DNA from: Actinomycetes bacterium
Lineage (GTDB): Bacteria > Actinomycetota > Acidimicrobiia > Acidimicrobiales > RAAP-2
Assembly (NCBI GenBank): GCA_021828055.1
Contig: JAKATH010000006.1
Coordinates: 27,043-64,725, forward strand
DNA length: 37,683 bases
Direction: 5' to 3'
The translations under genes were made by a program, and so were the position numbers. The notes beneath the pieces were generated by a model. It saw only the letters and a program-made list of their open reading frames with translations, searched no databases and had not been told where the DNA came from. Position 1 is the first letter of the stretch, and the number at the start of each line of letters is the position of its first letter. Of this stretch, positions 27,302 to 35,103 are shown in pieces.

Positions 27302-29002
27302 ATGGGACGGCGCATCCGCTGGCTGGCGCTCGCCCTTGCACTGTGCTTCGTGGTGGTCCTTGCGCAGCTGGTGAACATCCAGCTGCGCCGAGCCACAGTG
27401 CTGAACGCGACAGCGACAAACCCTCGCAACGCTGTGAAGCGGTTCGACAATGCCCGCGGGCTGATTCTCGCCTCGGACGGGTCTGTGCTCGCCCGGTCCG
27501 TGCCGACCGGTGCACCGTCCGACAACTACCAGTACAGACGCGTCTATCCAACAGGGCCCCTCTACTCGGACCTGGTGGGGTACTCCTCCCTGTTCTACGG
27601 CACCGCAGGGGCCGAGTACACGTACAACACGTTCCTGGGCGTCCACAGGCGGACCGCACAGACCCTCGGTCAGGTCCTCGAGACACCGGGCACAGCCACC
27701 GACAACGTGACGCTCACCGTCGTCCCCCAGCTTCAGAGACTCGCTGCGCAGGAGCTCGCAGCGGTGCCCGACACGAACAAGGACGGCGCGATCACGGTGC
27801 TGGGCGTCAAGACATCAGCAGTGCTCGCGATGTACTCGGAGCCCGCTTACACAAACAATGCGCTCTCGACACCGACACCCGTGAAGGACGAGGCTGCGGG
27901 ACGGAAGGACCGGGACAAGCCGGATCACGAGGGTTTCGTGGCGTACCCGCCGATGGCCACGTTCGACGCGTTTGCCCCCGGTTCCACGTTCAAGGTCGTG
28001 ACCTCGAGCGCGGTGTACAACCTGAAGCACGGGCTCGAGAATTTCACGTTTCCCGTCGCGGGCTGCACCGCGCGGGGAGCGATCCCCGAGACCAACAAGG
28101 TGATCTGCAACGACGCCACAACGCCGACAGCTGCGAGCCCCTGCGGCGGCACGATGGTCCAGATGCTGCCAGAGTCCTGCGACCCGGGATACGCGGAGCT
28201 TGGCCTCGCGATCGGCGGCACAGCCCTGTACGAGCAGGCCGAGGGATTCGGGTTCGACCAGGCGCCTCCGATCGACCTAGCGTTTCCTCCCGGCGGCATC
28301 TCGAAGTCCAACTTCCCGACGCCCGTGGAGCTCGCTCCGCAAGGCAGGCTCGGTCTGCCCGGTGTCGCGCTGTCGGCGTTCGGCCAGGAGACAGTCACCG
28401 CCACCGACCTTCAGAACGCCATGGTCGCCGAGGGGATCGCGAACAAGGGGGTGGTCATGGCTCCGCACGTGATGGCTGAGATCCGCAACGCGACAGGCGG
28501 GCTCGTGCAGCGCTACGAGCCGTCGGTCTTCAAGGACGCAGAATCGGCGAAGGCAGCTGAGAGCGTGGGCAAGCTGATGCAGCTCGTCGCCACGACACCC
28601 GCGGGAACTGCCTACGGCGTGGGGTTCCCGCCGCAGTGGGACATCGCCGTGAAGACCGGGACCGCGCAGGCGGGCGCCGGCAACACAAATACGACGGACT
28701 GGATGATCGGCTTCGCCCCCGCCTACGACCCCGTGGTCGCCGTCTCGGTCGTCGTGCCCCTCCAGGCGCGCTCGGCTTCGGGCGCGGCGATCGCGGGTCC
28801 GATCATGAAGGCGGTGACGACACTCGCCCTGAGGCTGCTCCTGCACCCGGAGTCGAGCGCCGCCACCAGCGCGCCCGCGCCCCCGACGGCGCCGGCGGAC
28901 GCGGGCGGACCCTTGGCCGCGATGCGGCGCATGTCCCGGCGCCCCGCCGTTCGGGAGCGCAGATCGATGCGACCTAGGCTCGGTGCCGAATGCAGCCCGT
29001 GA
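27302..29002 (+). CDS. pbpA: PbpA-type penicillin-binding protein (class B)
   Basis: A 566-residue transpeptidase with one N-terminal transmembrane helix (IRWLALALALCFVVVLAQLV), a short N-terminal domain (GLILASDGSVLARS; YPTGPLYSDLVGYSS) and the penicillin-binding domain. Active-site SxxK is Ser228-Thr-Phe-Lys231 (APGSTFK); the KTG triad is Lys451-Thr-Gly453 (VKTGTAQ). The motif at the SxN position reads Ser292-Cys-Asp294, with Asp instead of Asn. A ~55-residue Ala/Pro then Arg-rich C-terminal extension runs into the pknB promoter/start, overlapping pknB by 13 bp. ACA threonine codons are very frequent. It crosslinks lateral or septal wall in homologous systems. Confidence 0.9.
   Translation: MGRRIRWLALALALCFVVVLAQLVNIQLRRATVLNATATNPRNAVKRFDNARGLILASDGSVLARSVPTGAPSDNYQYRRVYPTGPLYSDLVGYSSLFYGTAGAEYTYNTFLGVHRRTAQTLGQVLETPGTATDNVTLTVVPQLQRLAAQELAAVPDTNKDGAITVLGVKTSAVLAMYSEPAYTNNALSTPTPVKDEAAGRKDRDKPDHEGFVAYPPMATFDAFAPGSTFKVVTSSAVYNLKHGLENFTFPVAGCTARGAIPETNKVICNDATTPTAASPCGGTMVQMLPESCDPGYAELGLAIGGTALYEQAEGFGFDQAPPIDLAFPPGGISKSNFPTPVELAPQGRLGLPGVALSAFGQETVTATDLQNAMVAEGIANKGVVMAPHVMAEIRNATGGLVQRYEPSVFKDAESAKAAESVGKLMQLVATTPAGTAYGVGFPPQWDIAVKTGTAQAGAGNTNTTDWMIGFAPAYDPVVAVSVVVPLQARSASGAAIAGPIMKAVTTLALRLLLHPESSAATSAPAPPTAPADAGGPLAAMRRMSRRPAVRERRSMRPRLGAECSP
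28975..28980 (+). promoter_or_regulatory. Possible -10 element for pknB
   Basis: TAGGCT lies 9 nt before the pknB ATG inside the pbpA 3' end. The context CCTAGGCTCG recurs exactly in the duplicated start region of the nuclease gene near 37033 and 37084, where the hexamer again abuts the start. It could give a near-leaderless pknB message. No -35 was identified. Confidence 0.3.
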
Positions 29003-31179
29003 CCACACAGCGCGTCTTCTCGGGCCGGTACGAGCTGACGCACCTGGTCGCTCGAGGGGGAATGGCACAGGTGTACCGCGCCCGCGACCGGCTGCTCGAC
29101 AGGCCTGTCGCGCTCAAGGTGCTGTTCCCCGAGCTGTCCGTCGATCGGGCCTTCGTGGAACGGTTCCGCAGGGAGGCGCAGGCTGCGGCCAACCTCTCGC
29201 ATCCCAACATCGTCCCGGTCTTCGACTGGGGAGAGGACGGCGGCACCTACTACATCGTCATGGAGTACATCGACGGCCAGCCGCTGTCCCAGGCTCTCCG
29301 GTCCGGGGGACCGATGCCCGCAGACCGTGTCGCGCAGATGGGCGCTCGGGTCGCCGACGCGCTCGCCTACGCGCACCGTCACGGCGTCGTACACCGCGAC
29401 GTGAAGCCGGGGAACGTGCTGCTCACGAGCGACGAGCAGGTGAAGGTCACGGACTTCGGCATCGCACGTGCCGTCAACACGGAAGAGAGCCTCACCCAGA
29501 CCGGCGCCGTCATGGGCACCGCCACGTACTTCTCGCCCGAGCAGGCGGAGGGCGTCGGCGTCGACGCCCGGAGCGACATCTATTCGCTCGGCGTCCTGCT
29601 CTACGAGATGGTCGCGGGCCGCCCTCCGTTCGTGGGGGATTCGCCGGTGGCGGTGGCCTCCAAGCACGTGCGTGAGCAGCCGCCCCCGCTGAGCGATCTG
29701 AACCCCGCCGTTCCCCTCGCGCTGGAGGCGGTGATCGCCAAAGCGATGGCGAAATCCCCGGGCCACCGCTACCAGTCGGCCGCAGAGCTCCGCACGGACC
29801 TCGAGCGGTTCACCGACGGCCGGCCGGTCTCTGCAGCCGACCCTGCGACCACGGCGATGCTCGCAGCGGCTCCGGGGGACCCTGGGGACACCGCCCCGAG
29901 AGGCGTGCTCGCCACCCTTCCGGCGACCCAGACGGTCCCCGCCGTCGACGGTCGGCGGGCGAGGGAGCCGTCGCCCCAGTCGCACGCGTGGCGCTGGGCC
30001 CTGGTCGTTCTCGCGTTGCTCGCCGTGCTCGGACTCGTGACCTACTTCGTGTTGCGGGGCCTGGGCTATTTCGGGACAAAGAAGTTCACCATGCCGACAC
30101 TGCGCGGCAAGTCCGTCGCCTCGGTGAGGAGCACGCTCCGGTCGGACGGTCTCGTGGTCTCGCATGTCACGTACCGGATCTCGACAACGGTCTCCAAGAA
30201 CGAGGTCATCTCGACGGACCCGAAGTCGGGGGCGAAGGTGCACAAGGGCGAGCACGTCGCGCTCTTCGCGAGCAAAGGCGGGGTGCCGACGGTGACGGTC
30301 CCCGCAGTGGTGGGGGAGCAGTACTCGCACGCGTCCACAAAGCTCACGCATCTCGGGTTGGTGCCGACCGAGCACTCGCAGGCGAGCACACAGCCCACCG
30401 GTACGGTGCTCGGTCAGACACCCCCCGCCGGGCAAAGTGTGAGGAAGGGGAAAGGCGTCTCGCTGACGGTCTCCACACGCAACTCCGTGATCGTGCCCAA
30501 CGTCGTCGGCGAGACGAGTGCAAACGCTGGCAACACCCTGGGCGTGACAGGGCTCGCGGCGGGAGCGGTGAGCTCGGGGTGCTCGAGCCAGTACGGCACA
30601 GGCATCGTCATGGCCCAGACACCGAGGGCGGGCACACGCGTGGCGCCCGGCACAAAGGTCGAGCTCACCGTCTCGAGCGGCGCGTGCACGGTCGTCGTCC
30701 CGAACGTGCTGGGCGACACCGAGACACAGGCAGTGGCGACGCTCGCGGACAAGAGGTTGAAGGCTGCCGCGTCCACAACCGCCACGTGCTCCCCCACGAC
30801 AGTCAACAGGGTGTCCGCCCAGACACCTCCCGGCGGTACGACAGTGACAAGCGGGACGACAGTCGCCATCACGGTCTGCAAGAGCCCCGTGACGACACCG
30901 ACACGGACACCGACACGGACACCGACACGGACATCCACAAAGACAAAGACAAAGACAAAGACAAAGACGACACCGACAACCACGACCACCACCACGACAC
31001 CGACCACCACCACCACGACACCGATCACATCGGGCGGCACACCTCCGGGTGTGGGACCGCCGGGCGTCGGACCGCCGGGCCGCACAAGGTCCGGGGCTGT
31101 GCGGAAGGCGACAGCGGCGGTGCTGCGCTTCTCGGCGCGCGGGAAGCGCCTGGGGAGGTGGGCAGCTTCGGCGCGCTAG
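28990..31179 (+). CDS. pknB: PknB: transmembrane PASTA Ser/Thr protein kinase
   Basis: 729 aa. Intracellular kinase domain (1-~275): Gly-loop ARGGMAQVY, ATP-binding Lys43 (VALKVLF), catalytic Asp137 (HRDVKPGNVLL), metal-binding Asp155 (DFGIAR), SPEQAEG. Juxtamembrane segment, transmembrane helix ~336-356, then four PASTA repeats (~361-632) that sense muropeptides or lipid II in homologues. The tail is unusual, ~95 residues: TPTR repeats, KTKTKTKT, poly-Thr, PPGVGPPG, and a basic end. ATG 28990 overlaps pbpA; GTG 28999 is an alternative. Thr codons switch from ACC/ACG inside the cell to largely ACA outside. The stop shares the tetramer CTAG with the convergent trpG. Confidence 0.94.
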   Translation: MQPVTTQRVFSGRYELTHLVARGGMAQVYRARDRLLDRPVALKVLFPELSVDRAFVERFRREAQAAANLSHPNIVPVFDWGEDGGTYYIVMEYIDGQPLSQALRSGGPMPADRVAQMGARVADALAYAHRHGVVHRDVKPGNVLLTSDEQVKVTDFGIARAVNTEESLTQTGAVMGTATYFSPEQAEGVGVDARSDIYSLGVLLYEMVAGRPPFVGDSPVAVASKHVREQPPPLSDLNPAVPLALEAVIAKAMAKSPGHRYQSAAELRTDLERFTDGRPVSAADPATTAMLAAAPGDPGDTAPRGVLATLPATQTVPAVDGRRAREPSPQSHAWRWALVVLALLAVLGLVTYFVLRGLGYFGTKKFTMPTLRGKSVASVRSTLRSDGLVVSHVTYRISTTVSKNEVISTDPKSGAKVHKGEHVALFASKGGVPTVTVPAVVGEQYSHASTKLTHLGLVPTEHSQASTQPTGTVLGQTPPAGQSVRKGKGVSLTVSTRNSVIVPNVVGETSANAGNTLGVTGLAAGAVSSGCSSQYGTGIVMAQTPRAGTRVAPGTKVELTVSSGACTVVVPNVLGDTETQAVATLADKRLKAAASTTATCSPTTVNRVSAQTPPGGTTVTSGTTVAITVCKSPVTTPTRTPTRTPTRTSTKTKTKTKTKTTPTTTTTTTTPTTTTTTPITSGGTPPGVGPPGVGPPGRTRSGAVRKATAAVLRFSARGKRLGRWAASAR
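30894..31027 (+). repeat. Threonine microsatellite in the pknB tail
   Basis: Short tandem units: acaccgacacgg repeats (encoding TPTR), then five acaaag (TK) units, then acc/acg/aca runs encoding poly-Thr. This is the least GC-rich coding stretch nearby and likely length-variable. Confidence 0.8.
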
Positions 31180-31781
31180 AAGCCCACCCGCGCGCCGGTC
31201 ACCCGCGCGAGCAGGTTGGCGAGGATCGCTGGCCCGGCACCGGTGAGGATCGACTCGGGGTGGAACTGCACACCCTCGATTGGCAACGTGCGGTGCCGCA
31301 CGCCCATCACCACGCCGTCGGTCGTCGTGGCAGTGACCCCGAGCACGTCGGGGATGGTCGCGGGTGTGAGGACGAGAGAGTGGTACCGGGTGGCGACGAA
31401 CGGGTTCGGGACGCCTTCGAAGATGCCCGTCCGGTCGTGGTGGACCTCCGACGTCTTGCCGTGCATCAGCGCGGGAGCGCGCACCACCTCGGCGCCGAAG
31501 GCCTGGCCGATCGCCTGATGGCCGAGGCACACGCCGAAGATCGGGATCTCGCCGGCGAGCTCGCGCACGACGTCGACGCTCACACCGGCGTCCTCGGGCC
31601 GGCCGGGCCCCGGTGAGAGCAGGACGGCATCGGGCGAGAGCGCGCGGATCGCCGGCACGTCCACTGCGTCGTTGCGGTAGACGGCGAGGTCGGCGCCGAG
31701 CTCACCCAGCTCCTGGACGAGGTTGTAGACGAACGAGTCGTAATTGTCGATCACGAGGAGTTGGATGGCCACCCTCGCCAT
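31176..31781 (-). CDS. trpG: Glutamine amidotransferase TrpG/PabA
   Basis: 201 aa, the class I amidotransferase subunit that supplies ammonia to anthranilate or 4-amino-4-deoxychorismate synthase. Motifs: IDNYDSFVYNLVQ at the N-terminus, LLSPGPGRPEDAG oxyanion region, nucleophile Cys85 (GVCLGHQAIGQAFG), His174/Glu176 (QFHPESILT). In Actinobacteria a lone trpG/pabA near pknB and crgA is common, and the partner TrpE/PabB is encoded elsewhere, so tryptophan versus folate use is undecided. Convergent with pknB, sharing the overlapping stops; divergent from crgA with a 58-bp gap. Confidence 0.93.
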   Translation of the reverse strand: MARVAIQLLVIDNYDSFVYNLVQELGELGADLAVYRNDAVDVPAIRALSPDAVLLSPGPGRPEDAGVSVDVVRELAGEIPIFGVCLGHQAIGQAFGAEVVRAPALMHGKTSEVHHDRTGIFEGVPNPFVATRYHSLVLTPATIPDVLGVTATTTDGVVMGVRHRTLPIEGVQFHPESILTGAGPAILANLLARVTGARVGF

Positions 31782-31827
31782 CGTAGAGCCCGCGCCGTTC
31801 GTGTTCGAGCGCCCGGCGTGGCCAAAC

Positions 31828-31833
31828 TACCAT
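31828..31833 (+). promoter_or_regulatory. Possible -10 element giving a leaderless crgA message
   Basis: TACCAT ends 6 nt before the crgA GTG. With the usual 6-7 nt between hexamer and transcription start, the message would begin at the start codon, consistent with the absence of any Shine-Dalgarno here. TTCGAG at 31804-31809 could be a weak -35. Confidence 0.35.
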
Positions 31834-31839
31834 CTTGCC

Positions 31840-32166
31840 GTGGCACCGAAGGCACAGAGCGGTCCGGGCAGGGCGCAGCGGAAGGGCGCCTCCGCCGGGG
31901 GGCGGACGACGGTATCGACGAAGTCGCGCGTCGGGCGTTACACGGCGCCGGAGTCGAGCGGCAAGTACACGCCGCCGGTCCCCAAGACCGTTCGGAAGAG
32001 CCCGCGCTGGTTCGGCGGGGCCGTGCTCGGCCTGCTGGTCCTCGGCGTCCTGCTCATCCTCCTCAACTACTTGACCGTGCTGCCCGGCTCCGTGTCCGCG
32101 TGGTACCTCGTGGCGGGGCTCGTCGTCATCTTCCTCGGTTTCGTCATGGCGACCCGCTACCGCTGA
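31840..32166 (+). CDS. crgA: Cell division protein CrgA
   Basis: CrgA is a small actinobacterial divisome protein that interacts with FtsZ, FtsQ and PBPs and restrains septation in Streptomyces. From GTG 31840 the product is 108 aa: a basic Gly/Ala-rich N-terminus, SRVGRYTAPESSGKYTPPVPKT, then two transmembrane helices (WFGGAVLGLLVLGVLLILLN and AWYLVAGLVVIFLGFVMATRYR) separated by YLTVLPGS. The YTPP and LP-G-S elements are typical. Its N-terminus is slightly longer than the 84-93 aa usual form. An earlier ATG at 31744 is in frame but unlikely. Confidence 0.9.
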   Translation: MAPKAQSGPGRAQRKGASAGGRTTVSTKSRVGRYTAPESSGKYTPPVPKTVRKSPRWFGGAVLGLLVLGVLLILLNYLTVLPGSVSAWYLVAGLVVIFLGFVMATRYR

Positions 32167-32176
32167 CGGTCCAGCC

Positions 32177-32797
32177 GTGTCCGCGTACGCGCAATGGGAA
32201 CGGCGGGCGCTCAGCGACCTCATGCTCGAGGTGGGGCCCGACGCGCAGACGCTGTGCGAGGGGTGGAGTGTCCGGGACCTCGCGGGCCACCTCGTCCTGC
32301 GGGAGCGCCGCCCGGACGCTGCCGTCGGGATCCTCGTCAAGCCGCTCCGGTCCTACACCGACCGCGTGCAGCGCCAGCTCTCCGACAGGGCGTGGCCGTC
32401 GTTGGTCGAGGACGTGCGGTCGGGCCCGCCGGCACTGCTCCGCGCCGTCGACGAGCAGGTGAACCTCGTCGAGATGTTCGTTCACCACGAGGACGTCCGC
32501 CGCGCTCAGCCGGACGCGGAGCCGCGCGCGCTGGATCCGGGCGAGGAGCGCGCGCTGTGGGCCCGGCTCGTGCCGATGGCGCGCCTCGTTCGGCGCCGAC
32601 TGCCGGTCGGCGTGACGCTCGAGGCCCCGGGTTTCGGGCGGGTGACGGTCCGGCGGGGCGAGCCGCACGTGACCGTCACCGGGCCACCTGGCGAGCTCGT
32701 GCTCTTTGTGACCGGCCGTCGGCGCGCTGCTCGCGTCGACGTCTCGGGCCCGCCGGACGCGGTGTCCCGGCTCGAGGCGGCACGCCTGGGCTTCTGA
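32177..32797 (+). CDS. TIGR03085-type metal-binding protein (DinB/mycothiol-dependent fold)
   Basis: 206 aa of the actinobacterial TIGR03085 group, within the DinB/maleylpyruvate-isomerase superfamily. Visible: an N-terminal four-helix region with TLCEGWSVRDLAGHLVLRER (His likely a metal ligand), EMFVHHEDVRRAQP (second metal-binding His pair region) and a C-terminal strand-rich part TGPPGELVLFVTGRRRAARVDVSG. Function is unknown; a mycothiol-dependent reaction is possible from the superfamily. Starts at GTG 32177, 10 bp after crgA on the same strand. Confidence 0.82.
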   Translation: MSAYAQWERRALSDLMLEVGPDAQTLCEGWSVRDLAGHLVLRERRPDAAVGILVKPLRSYTDRVQRQLSDRAWPSLVEDVRSGPPALLRAVDEQVNLVEMFVHHEDVRRAQPDAEPRALDPGEERALWARLVPMARLVRRRLPVGVTLEAPGFGRVTVRRGEPHVTVTGPPGELVLFVTGRRRAARVDVSGPPDAVSRLEAARLGF

Positions 32798-32801
32798 GCG
32801 G

Positions 32802-33269
32802 TCACCCGGGGGCGCGCGGCCCGCCGCGGGCGGTGCGAGCGCCGCTCTCCGGGAAGACCGAGCGAATCCGTCCGGTCACCCGGTGCTCGACCACGAAGGC
32901 GAGGATCGGGACGAAGCCGGCGCCGATCATCGCCGCCATCTGAAGGAGCGTGAAGCGCGCCCTGCGTGCGAGGTCGACCGCGGCCAGCAGGTACACCATG
33001 TAGAAGATGCCGTGCACCGGCCCCACGACAGAGTCGACCTCGGGGATGCCCGCAGCGAATTGGAGTGGGACCCCGACGAAGCAGAGCGTCGCGAGGCCGA
33101 CGCCCACGACGTAGGCGAGCACCCGGTACCGGGTGAGCGCCGCGCCCAGACCCTTGGACGGATCCTCGAGGTCGCCCGGGCGTGCGTAGCCGGGCGCGAT
33201 CCGGCTGACGGTTCTGCGGAGGTCCTCTCCGTGCCCTCGGCGCGGGTACGGTCCATCGTCGGCTGACAC
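32802..33269 (-). CDS. DUF3817 membrane protein
   Basis: 155 aa with the DUF3817 core: RYRVLAYVVGVGLATLCFVGVPL, the conserved VGPVHGIFYMVYLLAAVDLARRARF and a third helix LLQMAAMIGAGFVPILAFVVEHRV. Polar N- and C-terminal tails. Starts at GTG 33269. Function unknown; family members sit in the cytoplasmic membrane. Its stop is 4 bp from that of the TIGR03085 gene (convergent). Confidence 0.85.
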   Translation of the reverse strand: MSADDGPYPRRGHGEDLRRTVSRIAPGYARPGDLEDPSKGLGAALTRYRVLAYVVGVGLATLCFVGVPLQFAAGIPEVDSVVGPVHGIFYMVYLLAAVDLARRARFTLLQMAAMIGAGFVPILAFVVEHRVTGRIRSVFPESGARTARGGPRAPG

Positions 33270-33334
33270 CGGCGGTCGAGCCTAGCGACGAGCCCGTCCG
33301 AGCGGGCGTCGTCAGGTGTGGTGCTCGGGGACCC

Positions 33335-34513
33335 TCAGCCCAGTCGCTCGACGACCGTGGCGTTGGCGAGCCCGCCTCCCTCGCACATGGTGAGCAGGCC
33401 GAAGCGGCCGTCCGACCGGTCGAGCTCGTGCACGAGGGTAGCCATGAGCTTGGCGCCCGACGCACCGAGGGGGTGGCCGAGGGCGATGGCGCCGCCGTTG
33501 ACGTTGACCCTCGCCATGTCAGGGTGGATCTCGCGTTGCCAAGCGAGCACCACCGACGCGAACGCCTCGTTGATCTCGAAGAGGTCGATGTCGTCCAGCG
33601 AGAGCTTCGCCCGCTCGAGCACGGCGCGGGTGGCAGGGATCGGCCCGGTGAGCATGGTGACCGGATCGACGCCGGCGAGCGCGAACGCGACGAAGCGGGC
33701 CCTCGGGGCCAGCCCGAGTGCGTTGGCGCGCTCCTCGCTCATGATCAGGACGGCGGACGCCCCGTCGGAGATCTGCGAGGAGTTCCCCGCGGTGATCTTG
33801 CCGTCGGGTTTGAAGGCGGGCTTCAGCTGACCGAGCGCCTCGAGCGAGGTGTCCGGCCGGACGCCCTCGTCGGTGGTGACGACCACGTCGGTGTCGGCGC
33901 CTTCGTCGTCGCGTACGGCCACGGGCACGATCTCCTGCTCGAAGCGGCCCTCCGCGGTTGCCTTCGCCGCGCGCCGGTGGCTGCCGACCGAGAACGTGTC
34001 GAGCTCCTCACGGCCGATCTGCCACTGGTCGGCGACCATCTCGGCCGAGATGCCCTGGTTCACGAGACCGCCGCGATCCGCGTAACGGGCGACCACTCGC
34101 GGGCCGAAGGGCATCCCGAGCTCGCGCACGACCGAGGAGCCCATCGGCGTGCGCGTCATGCTCTCGACGCCCCCCGCCACGACGACGTCGTACGCACCGG
34201 CGATCACACCCTGCGCGGCGAAGTGGATCGCTTGCTGGGACGAGCCGCACTGGCGGTCGACCGTGGTGGCCGGCACGGACTCGGGCCACCCTGCAGCGAG
34301 GACCGCGCTCCGTGCGACGTTGAGCGATTGCTCGGACACCTGCATGACGCAACCCATGATGACGTCGTCGACGCACGCGGGGTCCAGGTCGTTGCGTGCC
34401 TGGAGCCCCTTCAGTGCTTCGGACGCGAGGTCGGCGGCATGCCAATTCTTCAAGTTGCCGTTGCGCCTGCCGCCCGGCGTCCGGACGGCGTCGACAATGA
34501 CCGCGGTCGTCAT
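33335..34513 (-). CDS. Acetyl-CoA acetyltransferase / 3-ketoacyl-CoA thiolase
   Basis: 392-residue thiolase. Catalytic residues: Cys89 (VDRQCGSSQQAIHF), His347 (ALGHPLGASGAK) and Cys377 (TMCEGGGLANA). Also NINEAFA-type motif as FEINEAFASV, and GNSSQISDGASAVL. The family performs Claisen condensation of acetyl-CoA or the last step of beta-oxidation; which direction here is unclear, and no other beta-oxidation gene is nearby. ATG 34513 has AAGGAGG nine bases upstream, inside an 11-bp unit repeated four times (34524-34567), so the start region carries four Shine-Dalgarno-like sequences. Confidence 0.92.
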   Translation of the reverse strand: MTTAVIVDAVRTPGGRRNGNLKNWHAADLASEALKGLQARNDLDPACVDDVIMGCVMQVSEQSLNVARSAVLAAGWPESVPATTVDRQCGSSQQAIHFAAQGVIAGAYDVVVAGGVESMTRTPMGSSVVRELGMPFGPRVVARYADRGGLVNQGISAEMVADQWQIGREELDTFSVGSHRRAAKATAEGRFEQEIVPVAVRDDEGADTDVVVTTDEGVRPDTSLEALGQLKPAFKPDGKITAGNSSQISDGASAVLIMSEERANALGLAPRARFVAFALAGVDPVTMLTGPIPATRAVLERAKLSLDDIDLFEINEAFASVVLAWQREIHPDMARVNVNGGAIALGHPLGASGAKLMATLVHELDRSDGRFGLLTMCEGGGLANATVVERLG

Positions 34514-34523
34514 GGTGGGCTCC

Positions 34524-34567
34524 CTCCTTGATCGCTCCTTGATCGCTCCTTGATCGCTCCTTGGTCG
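34524..34567 (-). repeat. 11-bp x4 repeat of a Shine-Dalgarno-bearing unit before the thiolase gene
   Basis: Four head-to-tail 11-bp units (minus strand CGATCAAGGAG; the most distal has C for T). Each contains AAGGAG, the anti-16S consensus. Only the unit nearest the ATG is at normal spacing. Because 11 is not a multiple of three and the array is upstream of the start, copy changes would alter leader length and not protein. Confidence 0.9.
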
Positions 34568-34786
34568 ACGTCAGCCCGCGCGCAGCGGGCGCTCGCTGCG
34601 CGCGGCACATCGTAGCGGCCCTGCCCTCCCTTGCGTGCCTGGCACGCCGGGGGCGAGCAGCACGGACCGCTGGCCGGGGGGCGTCACGCCGCTCCCCCAG
34701 GAGCACAGGTGCGCGGCGTGTCCATCGTCGCCACCGCGCCCTGGAGCGGGGTGGAGTGGAGGACCTGCCTGGCACCGACCAGCCCT

Positions 34787-35008
34787 GCCTTCGAGGCGCT
34801 GGAGCACCATCTCGGTCGCCACCACCGAGGGCGGTACCGCGCATCTCTTCTCGTCGCTGACGAGGTCGGCGCACAGCTCGTCGGGGAAGCGGCGGTCCCG
34901 TTCGCGGTGCAGCACCGGGTAGACCGAGCACTCAGGCAGCGCCCGGTCGCAGAACGGCTCCATGTCGTCGAGGAGGTTGCCCTGGCGGTCTGCGAGCCCG
35001 ACGCTCAT
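34787..35008 (-). pseudogene. IS1182-type transposase remnant (N-terminal fragment)
   Basis: From ATG 35008 the frame reads MSVGLADRQGNLLDD, ALPECSVYPVLHRERDRRFPDEL, CAVPPSVVATEMVLQRLEG. This matches the DUF772-type N-terminus of IS1182 family transposases (FPDELFADLF ... VPPxVVATVMVLQxLEGLSDREA). After LEG (about 34787) similarity ends and the frame continues as unrelated Gly/Pro-rich sequence; no catalytic DDE domain or terminal inverted repeats are visible. The 34568-34786 stretch contains nothing else recognisable. The element is dead. Confidence 0.6.
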
Positions 35009-35103
35009 CGGCGGAGGTCCTTGCGTACGGATCCCACGCACGGCATTACCCCGCATCTGCAGGAAGATCGCGAGCATCTACGCTCGCGAAAGACACCGGC
35101 CGC

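Noticed and set aside
30414-31085. Antisense frame with long Val runs resembling membrane segments
   Set aside because: The poly-Val comes from reading the ACC/ACA threonine microsatellite of pknB in reverse; not a membrane protein.
28723-31530. 935-residue open frame antisense to pbpA/pknB
   Set aside because: Consists of Arg/Cys/Gly-rich low complexity produced by reading PASTA and kinase codons backwards; pknB on the other strand is clear.
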